Assembly: GCA_903898215.1 (NCBI GenBank)
Contig: CAIUEQ010000387.1
Location: 1 to 8,347, forward strand
Origin: an uncultured Bacteroidota bacterium
GTDB lineage: Bacteria; Bacteroidota; Bacteroidia; UKL13-3
Direction of reading: 5' to 3'
Length of the DNA stretch: 8,347 nt
The position numbers were made by a program, and so were the translations under genes. The notes below the pieces were generated by a model. That model saw nothing but the letters and a program-made list of their open reading frames with translations, was not told the DNA's origin and did not search any database. Position 1 is the first letter of the stretch. Each line of letters starts with the position of its first letter. Below are positions 1 through 5,499 of this stretch, in pieces.

Positions 1-176
1 TTATTGAAAATGCACATTCACGAACCGCCGAGTTTATAGCAAAGGATTTTAAGCTTAGTTATAAAAAAGCTGTCACTTCGAGCGGAGTCGAGAAGCCAAA
101 TGCCAATCGAGAAACGAGATGCGAGATTTCGAGAAACGAGATGTCACTTCGAGTTCATCGAGAAGCCGAATGCTAA
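1..176 (+). CDS. 3' end of an unidentified gene, extended into a dispersed repeat
   Basis: This is an open frame read from position 3 with no upstream boundary, giving 57 codons before a TAA at 174-176. The first ~23 residues (starting IENAHSRTAEFIAKDF) have normal protein composition. The two other forward frames stop within the first 40 bases, so this frame is the likely coding one. From about codon 24 the frame enters the TCACTTCGAGCGGAGTCGAG repeat, and the remaining residues (AVTSSGVEKP and onward) are repeat-encoded. The native C-terminus was therefore probably lost when the repeat inserted, and the tail now reads through it. I do not recognise the family. The next gene begins 117 bases downstream on the same strand. 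Confidence 0.5.
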   Translation, partial: IENAHSRTAEFIAKDFKLSYKKAVTSSGVEKPNANRETRCEISRNEMSLRVHREAEC

Positions 177-222
177 TTAAGAAACGAGATGTCACTTCGA
201 GCGGAGTCGAGAAGCCGAATGT
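72..222. repeat. tandem copies of a GTCACTTCGAG...GTCGAGAAGCC repeat
   Basis: Three copies begin at 72, 143 and 191. Each starts GTCACTTCGAG and runs into CGAGAAGCC(A/G)AATG. The first two continue into GAGAAACGAGAT or AAGAAACGAGAT, giving a ~48 bp unit, and the spacer at 121-142 holds an extra fragment of the same material. The middle copy has TTCAT in place of the GCGGAGT core. Related TTCGAGCGGAGTCGAGAA cores occur at the right end of the window (7535-8347), so this is a dispersed family and not a local duplication alone. The first copies overlap the tail of the upstream reading frame. Confidence 0.85.
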
Positions 223-293
223 TATTTATTAAACCCATTACCATTTCATACCTCAAAAAAAATTAACTCAATAACCCAATAACCAAACTCCCC

Positions 294-1052
294 ATGAAAG
301 AAAACAAACGCAATATTCTTTTCCTAATTCTCGGTTCATTTTTTATTGCCAATGCAATCATTGCCGAATTTATCGGAGTAAAAATATTTTCGTTTGAAAA
401 AACTTTAGGCATCGCTGAACTCAACTGGAGCATTTTTGGAAACACCCTTTCGTGGAATTTAACAGCAGGTGTTTTGTTATGGCCAATTGTTTTTATCATG
501 ACTGATATTATCAATGAATATTTCGGACATCATGGTGTTAAATTATTTTCATACATCGCTGCGGGGCTTGTTGCATACGCATTTGCGGCAGTATATTTTT
601 CCATCAAACTTACTCCTGCCGATTTTTGGATCATGAAAGAAACAACTCTCGGAACGGTAAATATGCAAGCTGCTTTCAATGCCATTTTCGGTCAAGGACT
701 TTGGATAATTATTGGTTCGCTGGTAGCATTTTTAGTTGGACAAGTAGTGGATGTTTGGGTATTTCATTTTGTAAAAAAGCGTACAGGAGAAAAATATTTA
801 TGGCTGCGCTCTACCGGTTCAACACTTGTTTCGCAACTCATCGATAGTTTTGTGGTATTGTTTATCGCCTTTTATATTGGCGCAGGCTGGGATATAAAAT
901 TGGTATTGGGAATTGGTGTGGTAAATTATATCTACAAATTTATTGTTGCCATTGCGCTCACACCTCTCCTCTACTTGGTTCATAAAATCATCGACAATTT
1001 TTTGGGAAAAGAACTCGCTCAACAAATGATGGAAGAAGCAGCGAAGGAATAA
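294..1052 (+). CDS. yhhQ: queuosine precursor transporter, YhhQ/VUT family
   Basis: This 252-residue integral inner-membrane protein is of the DUF165/VUT family (PF02592), whose E. coli member YhhQ takes up queuosine precursors (preQ0/preQ1) for tRNA wobble-base modification. About six hydrophobic segments are visible, near residues 8-28, 57-75, 84-106, 133-152, 180-198 and 204-228. Family hallmarks include TDIINEYFG (70-78), GQVVDVWVFHFVKKRTG (149-165) and the RSTGSTLVSQLIDS stretch (172-185), with polar and acidic residues inside or beside helices. Length is slightly above the ~220 residues of YhhQ because of a charged C-terminal tail. The ATG at 294 follows an A-rich leader with no Shine-Dalgarno, which is normal for Bacteroidota. 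Family assignment is confident. Which precursor it carries is not visible from sequence. Confidence 0.9.
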   Translation: MKENKRNILFLILGSFFIANAIIAEFIGVKIFSFEKTLGIAELNWSIFGNTLSWNLTAGVLLWPIVFIMTDIINEYFGHHGVKLFSYIAAGLVAYAFAAVYFSIKLTPADFWIMKETTLGTVNMQAAFNAIFGQGLWIIIGSLVAFLVGQVVDVWVFHFVKKRTGEKYLWLRSTGSTLVSQLIDSFVVLFIAFYIGAGWDIKLVLGIGVVNYIYKFIVAIALTPLLYLVHKIIDNFLGKELAQQMMEEAAKE

Positions 1053-1113
1053 CGATTTTAATAAATTGCTTAAACAGATATTTCTTCCGACAAAAATTTC
1101 ACACAAAAAAAAT

Positions 1114-1121
1114 TACCTTTG
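1114..1121 (+). promoter_or_regulatory. possible -7 box (TAnnTTTG) for mntA-hepT
   Basis: TACCTTTG matches the Bacteroidota -7 consensus TAnnTTTG exactly and ends 7 bases before the mntA ATG. No clear TTTG -33 element is seen 17-21 bases upstream, so the call rests on one box. If used, the mRNA would have almost no leader. Confidence 0.35.
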
Positions 1122-1128
1122 AAATCAA

Positions 1129-1431
1129 ATGAACGAACTATCAAAACATATTGACGAAATAAGCGGACTTTGTATCACAAATAAAGTTAAAGCTCTTTTT
1201 GCGTTCGGCTCTGTTCTAACTGATAATTATCGAGCTGACAGCGATATTGATTTGGTAGTTGAAATTGATGATAAAGATCCTTTGTCGTACTCCGATAATT
1301 ATTTTAATTTAAAATTTCAACTCGAACACTTATTAAACCGACATATTGATTTGTTGGAACAAAAAGCAATAAAAAACCCTTTCCTAAAAAAGCAAATTGA
1401 CGATACAAAAGTTTTAGTTTATGGAAAATGA
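1129..1431 (+). CDS. mntA: MntA-type minimal nucleotidyltransferase antitoxin
   Basis: This 100-residue nucleotidyltransferase-fold protein carries the diagnostic GSX10DXD signature: G27-S28, ten residues, then D39-I-D41 (context FGSVLTDN...DSDIDLVV). In characterised MntA-HepT pairs, the MntA-like partner AMPylates the HepT HEPN toxin on the tyrosine of its RX4HXY motif and so silences it. All the motif residues visible here are intact. The stop lies inside the start of the HepT frame (11-base overlap, 1421-1431), so the two genes are translationally linked. Length is typical of the family. Its toxin partner is interrupted, so the antitoxin may now have no target or may act on paralogues elsewhere. 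Confidence 0.88.
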   Translation: MNELSKHIDEISGLCITNKVKALFAFGSVLTDNYRADSDIDLVVEIDDKDPLSYSDNYFNLKFQLEHLLNRHIDLLEQKAIKNPFLKKQIDDTKVLVYGK

Positions 1432-1756
1432 AATCAAAACCTGGTTGGCAGATATTGAACAAGCTATCGCTGAAATCAACCAGTTTATGCCCGACAAAAA
1501 AGATTTCTTTAAATTTCAAAAAGACTTAAAAACTTAAAGAGCCATTGAGCGAAACGTTGAAATAATTGGCGAAGCGGTTTATCGAATCTTAAAAGTAAAT
1601 CCTGATTTCCCATTAAAAAACGCCCGCAAAATTGTTGATACCAGAAACAGAATTATACATGGTTACGATAATGTTTCAGATGATATTATTTGGTCAATAG
1701 TTGTTCGCGATATTTCAGAACTTCAAAAGGAAATTTTGTTACTAAAGAATCAGTAA
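1421..1756 (+). pseudogene. hepT: HepT-like HEPN toxin interrupted by an in-frame TAA
   Basis: Read from the ATG at 1421 to a TAA at 1754-1756, the frame is 111 codons long and carries the HepT/HEPN layout: an N-terminal helix (ENEIKTWLADIEQAIAEI), then RAIERNVEIIGEAV, then the ribonuclease motif RX4HXY as R75-NRII-H80-G-Y82. Codon 39 is TAA (1535-1537). The two halves remain in the same frame and join naturally as DLKT-stop-RAIERN, so one base change, for example AAA to TAA, explains it. The first part alone (38 residues) lacks the catalytic motif. The second part (codons 40-111) has no obvious nearby start codon. This may be a real nonsense mutation that disarms the toxin or a sequencing error. 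Confidence 0.85.
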
Positions 1757-1811
1757 TACGAAAAAACTCTTTCCCAAATTGCACTTTTAAAGGAAGACCA
1801 ATCCCCTATTT

Positions 1812-1886
1812 TTTGTTTTCTCGCTGTGCTCGAAATGAGAAGTACACACGTTATACAATTTGTTTTCTCGCTGCACTCGAAATGAC
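1812..1886 (-). repeat. two direct copies of a TTTCGAG-type dispersed repeat
   Basis: Positions 1812-1839 and 1859-1886 match at 25 of 28 bases. Both start TTTGTTTTCTCGCTG and end CTCGAAATGA followed by G or C. On the minus strand they read (G/C)TCATTTCGAG...CAGCGAGAAAACAAA, the usual orientation of this repeat type. They are related in style, not in exact sequence, to the GTCACTTCGAG and GTCAGTTCGAG families at the window ends. Confidence 0.75.
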
Positions 1887-1906
1887 AAAACCACTTGGTA
1901 AGCAAG

Positions 1907-1923
1907 GGCGCGCGAAGCGCGCC
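1907..1923. repeat. GC-rich perfect hairpin GGCGCGC-GAA-GCGCGCC
   Basis: Seven-base arms are perfectly complementary around a GAA loop in otherwise AT-rich DNA. No T-run follows on the plus strand, so a classical intrinsic terminator is not supported. It lies directly between two repeat remnants and may be part of one of them. Confidence 0.6.
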
Positions 1924-2186
1924 TAATTCTCATACGCAATTGTCTTTCCGAACAAAGTGAGGAACCTGATTTTGAAAGGGAACTTTTAGCGAAACAAATA
2001 AAAATACAGCCGCTTATTGTTTTAAAAATAACGCAGGGCATAAAAATAAGCAGGTAAAAAAAATATGCCATTACCTTCCCCTCTCCTTAAATGCAAATCT
2101 TATTCTATCTGCAATTAAGCTTATGAAACAATTTAAAAACAAAACAAATGCATTTAATGCCTTGCATAAAAAATACTGAAAATAAT

Positions 2187-2285
2187 ACTGGAAATTTATC
2201 GCATTCGTTTGCACAAAATTGGGTGTGTATGACTGATGATATTGCTTCTATTTATTAGTTATGACCAATTATAAAAGCGACAACT
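2187..2285 (+). repeat. degenerate attC-like element upstream of the LamG gene
   Basis: Positions 2195-2283 align without gaps to about 3306-3395, starting at TTTATCGCAT in both. They include a 23-base identical block (2241-2263 and 3352-3374) ending in TTATTAGTTATG. The right half-site GTTATGACC is present. The left half-site GGGTATAAC of the downstream copy is missing: ACTGG at 2187 is followed directly by AAATTTATC. It therefore looks like a damaged copy of the element that bounds the other side of the LamG gene. Confidence 0.65.
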
Positions 2286-2336
2286 AACTTGAACTTCTTA
2301 TCCATTTAAATAATATAATTAAAGCAACAAACAATT

Positions 2337-3290
2337 ATGAAAAAAACATTACTTATTACAGTAATCACATTAATTACGACAATTTCACAAGGGCAAGTAA
2401 CAGGTGGACTAACCGCAAAGTATTCCTTTAATAGCGGAAATGCTACAGACGACATAGGCTCTATTGACGGAACTGTAAATGGCGCAACGTTGACAACAGA
2501 TCGCTTTGGGAATGCAAACAAGGCTTATAGTTTTAGTAAAGGAAGTTATATTGCTTTACCAGACGCCCCGGCCTTAAAGTCTGCAACAAGTACAGTTTCT
2601 CTATGGGTTAAAATTAATGGTTATGAACCTTCAACAATTTCTATTAATGGAATTTATTGCGTGATTAATAGTACAACAGCATCTTATTTTGGCTCTATGT
2701 TTATGGGCGTTTATACTTCTGGTAACTTTTTTTCTGTTACACAAAATAATGCTTCTCAAAGTGTTTACGGTTCATCATTGGCTTCTAATAGTGGTGCTTG
2801 GCAACACTATGTGGTTTCTACGGATTTGGATTCAACAAAAATGTACATTGATGGAGTAAAACAATGGAGTATGTATAAAAATTTCGTTTCTACTTTTACT
2901 ACAGATTCAGTATATATTGGAACAACTGGGAATACAACAAATACAGGTGCTCTTAACGGCTTAGTTGATGATATTCGCGTTTATAATCGTGTACTAACTA
3001 ATTTGGAAGTAGTTAGTTTATTTAATGAGAAAGACCCGATGGCAGTTGGCATAAATGAAACAATATCTAAACAAAATATTGTTAGTCTTTATCCTAATCC
3101 AACTAATGGAAAAATATTTTTATCAAGCAGTTACAATATTTGTTTGACAGACATTAATGGCAATGTAATTATTGAAAAACAAAATATAAACTCCTTAGAT
3201 ATTTCTAATCAGTCAACAGGTATGTATTTTATTATACTCACTGACAACAAAGGACAAGTAGTTCAGCGCAACAAAATCGTGAAAGAATAA
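2337..3290 (+). CDS. secreted LamG-domain protein with type IX sorting domain
   Basis: This 317-residue exported protein begins with a signal peptide (residues 1-~19, MKKTLLITVITLITTISQG). A LamG/concanavalin A-like lectin domain spans about 25-230. Typical landmarks are DRFGNANKAYSF (55-66), YIALPD (71-76), VSLWVK (87-92), GAWQHYVV (153-160), MYIDGV (169-174) and GLVDDIRVYNR (208-218). The last ~70 residues form a Por/T9SS type A sorting domain: SLYPNPTNGKIFLSS (250-264) through GMYFIILTD to the terminal KIVKE. Such proteins cross the outer membrane by the T9SS and are released or anchored at the surface. LamG suggests carbohydrate or protein binding, and no catalytic domain is visible. The gene sits alone between two related attC-like elements, so it looks like a single-gene cassette cargo. 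Confidence 0.88.
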   Translation: MKKTLLITVITLITTISQGQVTGGLTAKYSFNSGNATDDIGSIDGTVNGATLTTDRFGNANKAYSFSKGSYIALPDAPALKSATSTVSLWVKINGYEPSTISINGIYCVINSTTASYFGSMFMGVYTSGNFFSVTQNNASQSVYGSSLASNSGAWQHYVVSTDLDSTKMYIDGVKQWSMYKNFVSTFTTDSVYIGTTGNTTNTGALNGLVDDIRVYNRVLTNLEVVSLFNEKDPMAVGINETISKQNIVSLYPNPTNGKIFLSSSYNICLTDINGNVIIEKQNINSLDISNQSTGMYFIILTDNKGQVVQRNKIVKE

Positions 3291-3291
3291 C

Positions 3292-3378
3292 TGGGTATAA
3301 CACGGTTTATCGCATATATCTGCCCAAAAATGGGTGTATATGTGTGTTGGAATTGCTTCTATTTATTAGTTATGCCCA
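3292..3378 (+). repeat. attC-like recombination-site candidate between LamG gene and TIR operon
   Basis: An 87-base element starts two bases after the LamG stop with TGGGTATAAC (3292-3301) and ends with GTTATGCCCA (3369-3378). The two ends are inverted repeats matching at 9 of 10 positions and carry the AAC/GTT core expected of R'' and R' boxes. The centre forms an imperfect hairpin (CATATATCTGCCCA-AAA-TGGGTGTATATGTG, 3313-3343). Its left end shares ACTGGG(T/C)ATAACACGG with the element at 5048. The boxes deviate from the classic RYYYAAC/GTTRRRY consensus at one internal position each, so attC identity is likely but unproven. Confidence 0.6.
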
Positions 3379-3415
3379 ATGCTAAAATGACGACCAACCA
3401 ATAAAGAAATGAGTA

Positions 3416-4186
3416 ATGTATAGAGGATTTAATTTGACACTTGATTTTGAAAATGACTTTTTTTATCAAAAAGGGAGGACATTAAACGCTGCTAACAAAC
3501 TAACTGTTAAAAGAACTCTTGACAGTTTTATTTCCCCAGACGGCTCAATAAATGGCTCTAAAATGCAATCGAATTGGTTCCCGCAAATTGATGCTGACAT
3601 TTTCATTTCACATTCTCATAGAGACGAAAAAATGGCAATTACGTTGGCAGGTTGGCTAAACGAAAAATTTGGAATCTCAACATTTATTGACTCTTGCATT
3701 TGGGGTTATTCAAATGATTTGTTAAGGCAGATTGACAATAAACATTGCCTTAATCCAAGTGGTGAAACATATAGTTATGAAAAAAGAAACAACTCCACTA
3801 GTCACGTTCATATGATGCTTTCGACAGCTTTAAATATGATGATAGATAAGGCAGAATGTTTATTCTTTCTCAATACTCCAAATTCCATTACGACAAAAGA
3901 AATTATTTCACAAACAGAATCCCCTTGGATTTATTCTGAAATTTCAATGTCAGAACTAATTAGGAGAAAGAAATTATCTGAGTATAGACCAGCAATTACA
4001 AGAATGTTTTCAAAAGGTGGTGTTATAAATGAAAGCTTGAAAATAAAGTATGATGTTTATCTCGGACATTTGACAAAAATTGATTCCGACAACTTAAATG
4101 AATGGGAGTCTGAATGGAACAAAATACCAAAGGAGACGCAATTTGCACTTGATTTACTTTATAAATTAAACACATCAATTCTATGA
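3416..4186 (+). CDS. TIR-domain protein with W-x3-E catalytic motif, probable NAD-consuming defence enzyme
   Basis: This 256-residue cytosolic protein has no signal peptide or membrane segment. An N-terminal extension (1-58) precedes a TIR fold: strand A motif DADIFISHSHRDE (59-71), helix LAGWLNEKF (77-85), STFIDS (88-93), the second core strand CLFFLNTPNS (148-157), and WIYSEISMSEL (171-181). In that last motif, W171 and E175 match the W-x3-E pattern around the catalytic glutamate of NAD-cleaving TIRs. The C-terminal ~65 residues have no domain I recognise. It is the first gene of a tight three-gene operon, and its TGA overlaps the next ATG by four bases (ATGA, 4183-4186). The start at 3416 is preceded by an A-rich leader; a second ATG at 3409 is out of frame and stops after four codons. 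NAD hydrolysis or signal synthesis is inferred. Confidence 0.85.
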   Translation: MYRGFNLTLDFENDFFYQKGRTLNAANKLTVKRTLDSFISPDGSINGSKMQSNWFPQIDADIFISHSHRDEKMAITLAGWLNEKFGISTFIDSCIWGYSNDLLRQIDNKHCLNPSGETYSYEKRNNSTSHVHMMLSTALNMMIDKAECLFFLNTPNSITTKEIISQTESPWIYSEISMSELIRRKKLSEYRPAITRMFSKGGVINESLKIKYDVYLGHLTKIDSDNLNEWESEWNKIPKETQFALDLLYKLNTSIL

Positions 4187-4569
4187 AAGAAAAACATCTT
4201 GAATTTACGCAGGGAGTGATTAACAGAATGGGACAAAACTCTTTCTTAATCAAAGGTTGGACAGTTACGCTAGTTTCAGCCCTATTTGCTTTGGCAGCAA
4301 AAGACGCAAACCAAAAATTTGTAATCGTTGCATACTTTCCGACAATAGCTTTTTGGTTACTTGACAGTTATTACCTCTATCAAGAAAGATTATTCAGGAA
4401 AGTTTATGACCACGTTCGTAAAGCAAATTCCGTTGACTTTTCTTTAAACACAAAACAATTTGACAAAGGCTTTTTTGACTGGGCTGGTGCAGCGCTTTCT
4501 AAAACCTTAATTCTATTTTACGGAATAGTATTTATCACTCTAATCATTGTAATGTATTACCTTAAATAA
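4183..4569 (+). CDS. small three-helix membrane protein, candidate effector of the TIR operon
   Basis: This 128-residue protein has three predicted membrane segments, near residues 22-40 (LIKGWTVTLVSALFALAAK), 46-66 (FVIVAYFPTIAFWLLDSYYLY) and 104-126 (LSKTLILFYGIVFITLIIVM). A soluble, charged loop (67-103) between helices 2 and 3 contains QERLFRKVYDHVRK. I recognise the general look of small membrane proteins found with defence genes, comparable to SLATT-type proteins, but cannot name a family with certainty. It overlaps the upstream TIR gene by four bases and is followed after seven bases by the ThsB-like gene, so all three are almost certainly cotranscribed. No macro, SLOG or other ligand-binding domain is visible. 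The loop is the only candidate sensor region. A role as a membrane-disrupting effector is inference. Confidence 0.8.
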   Translation: MKEKHLEFTQGVINRMGQNSFLIKGWTVTLVSALFALAAKDANQKFVIVAYFPTIAFWLLDSYYLYQERLFRKVYDHVRKANSVDFSLNTKQFDKGFFDWAGAALSKTLILFYGIVFITLIIVMYYLK

Positions 4570-4576
4570 AATCAAA

Positions 4577-5023
4577 ATGGCAAGAACAGTTTTTTTTAGC
4601 TTCCATTATCAAAGAGATATTTGGAGAGTAAATCAAATCCGAAGCATTCCAAATATTACTGGAAACGCAGCTGCTGGATTCAAAGATGCATCATTATGGG
4701 AAGAAGCAAAAAAGAAAAGTGATGATGCCATAAAGAGTATGATAGACAAAGCTCTTGTAGGCACAACTGTAACTGTTGTATTTATTGGAGCAAAAACAGC
4801 AGGAAGGAAATTTATTAATTATGAAATAGAGCAATCTCTAAAACGTGGTAATGGACTTGTTGGTATGCAAATTCATCATTTAAAAAACCATGCAAGTGAA
4901 ACTGATTTCGCTGGAGATATTCCAAAAGCAATTGAGGCGGCAGGTTTTAAAGTTTACAAGTATGTTGACGTAGAGAAGTTGGCGAACAGAATTGAAGAAG
5001 CAGCAAAACTAGCTGGTAAATGA
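4577..5023 (+). CDS. ThsB-like TIR protein (DUF1863 / PF08937)
   Basis: This 148-residue protein is of the TIR-like family that includes ThsB of the Thoeris anti-phage system. Evidence is the N-terminal MARTVFFSFHYQRDIWRVNQ, then DASLWEEAKKKSD (37-49), IKSMIDKAL (52-60), TVTVVFIGAKTAGRKF (64-79) and NYEIEQSLKRGN (81-92), which match the ThsB layout closely. E83 occupies the position of the catalytic glutamate in ThsB. In known Thoeris systems ThsB detects infection and turns NAD+ into a cyclic ADP-ribose-type messenger that activates an effector. Length is a little under the ~190 residues I recall for Bacillus ThsB, mainly at the C-terminus. It is the last gene of the operon, ending 26 bases before an attC-like site. 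The family call is firm. Messenger synthesis is inferred. Confidence 0.87.
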   Translation: MARTVFFSFHYQRDIWRVNQIRSIPNITGNAAAGFKDASLWEEAKKKSDDAIKSMIDKALVGTTVTVVFIGAKTAGRKFINYEIEQSLKRGNGLVGMQIHHLKNHASETDFAGDIPKAIEAAGFKVYKYVDVEKLANRIEEAAKLAGK

Positions 5024-5048
5024 TGGCAATCTATGCAGACAAAAGCAC

Positions 5049-5183
5049 TGGGCATAACACGGGTTTGGCAAAAGTGGCGGTTCAGTGCTCCGCAGACACA
5101 TTTGTGGTTAATCAAAGTTTGGTTCTCCGCATCAACATTTGTGGTAAAAATCGCCACCTTCGCCAAGCCCGAAACCGTTAAAC
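5049..5183 (+). repeat. long attC-like element with strong inverted arms
   Basis: This element begins TGGGCATAAC (5049-5058) and ends with GTTAAAC (5177-5183, a match to GTTRRRY). Its arms are 5060-5079 (CGGGTTTGGCAAAAGTGGCG) and 5152-5171 (CGCCACCTTCGCCAAGCCCG), complementary at 17 of 20 positions. The left 17 bases, ACTGGG(C/T)ATAACACGG, are shared with the element after the LamG gene. The ~72-base loop contains an internal 21-base direct repeat. Size and architecture (AAC/GTT ends, paired boxes, variable centre) fit an integron attC, and the position immediately after the last gene of the operon is where a cassette's attC belongs. It could also act as an RNA hairpin ending transcription. 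Confidence 0.62.
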
Positions 5184-5267
5184 TTTTAAAATAAACTTAG
5201 TCCAGAAAAAGTATAAAACGGGGCGTCACCGAAAAGCCAAATGAGTAGGAATTAATTTAATTGATTG

Positions 5268-5414
5268 ATGAAAAACTTAAGATGGACACAAGGTTTTTTG
5301 GGGTTTCTTGGATTTCTTGGAACACCCGCATTTACAACTGGCGACTGGAAAGATGCCTTATGGTTTTTATGGTTTACCTGGTTTATATATTTTATTCCAA
5401 AAAAAAATAAGTGA
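5268..5414 (+). CDS. 48-residue hydrophobic mini-protein
   Basis: A short frame runs from ATG (5268-5270) to TGA (5412-5414). It reads MKNLRWTQGFLGFLGFLG at the N-terminus, with GFLGFLGFLG as a glycine-phenylalanine repeat, then TGDWKDALWF and an aromatic segment LWFLWFTWFIYFIP ending in KKNK. The pattern of two hydrophobic stretches with a positive tail suggests a tiny membrane protein. The N-terminus resembles small proteins grouped under DUF3796, but I am not certain of this. It lies 85 bases after the last attC-like site on the same strand as the cassette genes, so it may be the cargo of a further cassette. No clear ribosome binding site is seen. Confidence 0.55.
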   Translation: MKNLRWTQGFLGFLGFLGTPAFTTGDWKDALWFLWFTWFIYFIPKKNK

Positions 5415-5440
5415 AATAGTAGACCTGAACACTACCGATT

Positions 5441-5499
5441 AAGTTTGGCAAATGATGAATGTCAGTTCACGCGGACATCTCGTCCGTGTGGCAAAACTT
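5441..5499. repeat. nested inverted repeat / hairpin
   Basis: Outer arms AAGTTTGGC (5441-5449) and GCAAAACTT (5491-5499) pair at 8 of 9 positions. Inner arms CACGCGGAC (5468-5476) and GTCCGTGTG (5482-5490) pair at 8 of 9 around ATCTC. It lies between the convergent mini-protein gene and the PIN gene (5498-5914, minus strand), touching the end of the latter. It may serve as a bidirectional terminator or be the remnant of another recombination site. It lacks the AAC/GTT ends of the other elements. Confidence 0.5.

Larger units (their letters stand above)
1757..2336. other. 580-base gene-free stretch with repeat remnants
   Basis: No convincing gene was found. The open frames here are low-complexity or repeat-derived. 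From left to right it holds a 28-base direct repeat (1812-1839 and 1859-1886), a GC-rich palindrome (1907-1923), a ~30-base fragment (from about 1938) reading GTCTTTCCGAACAAAGTGAG that resembles a further dispersed Bacteroidota repeat, an unexplained AT-rich segment (1973-2186), and the degenerate attC-like element at 2187-2285. It separates the toxin-antitoxin remnant from the cassette-like region. Confidence 0.6.

Noticed and set aside
72..222. CRISPR array
   Set aside because: The repeats are few, uneven in spacing and carry no unique spacers of constant length. The same core recurs as a dispersed element elsewhere.
1690..1926. 78-codon plus-strand frame
   Set aside because: It lies out of frame over the HepT 3' end and then reads through the 1812-1886 repeats and GC palindrome. 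No protein features.
2242..2263. Promoter in the 23-base core (TTG ... TAGTTATG)
   Set aside because: The spacing between the two boxes is only about 11 bases and the second box has a mismatch, so it does not fit the Bacteroidota promoter.
4183..4569. Phage holin
   Set aside because: Size and three helices would fit, but there is no lysin or other phage gene nearby, and coupling to two TIR genes points to a defence role.
2187..5183. Integron integrase or attI site
   Set aside because: No tyrosine recombinase motifs are seen in any gene in the window. If an integrase exists it lies outside, so the integron claim stays tentative.
5224..5244. Degraded copy of the left-end GTCACTTCGAG repeat (GTCACCGAAAAGCCAAATG)
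   Set aside because: Only the two ends match, with the core missing. It is too short to support as a repeat copy, though it may be a relic.
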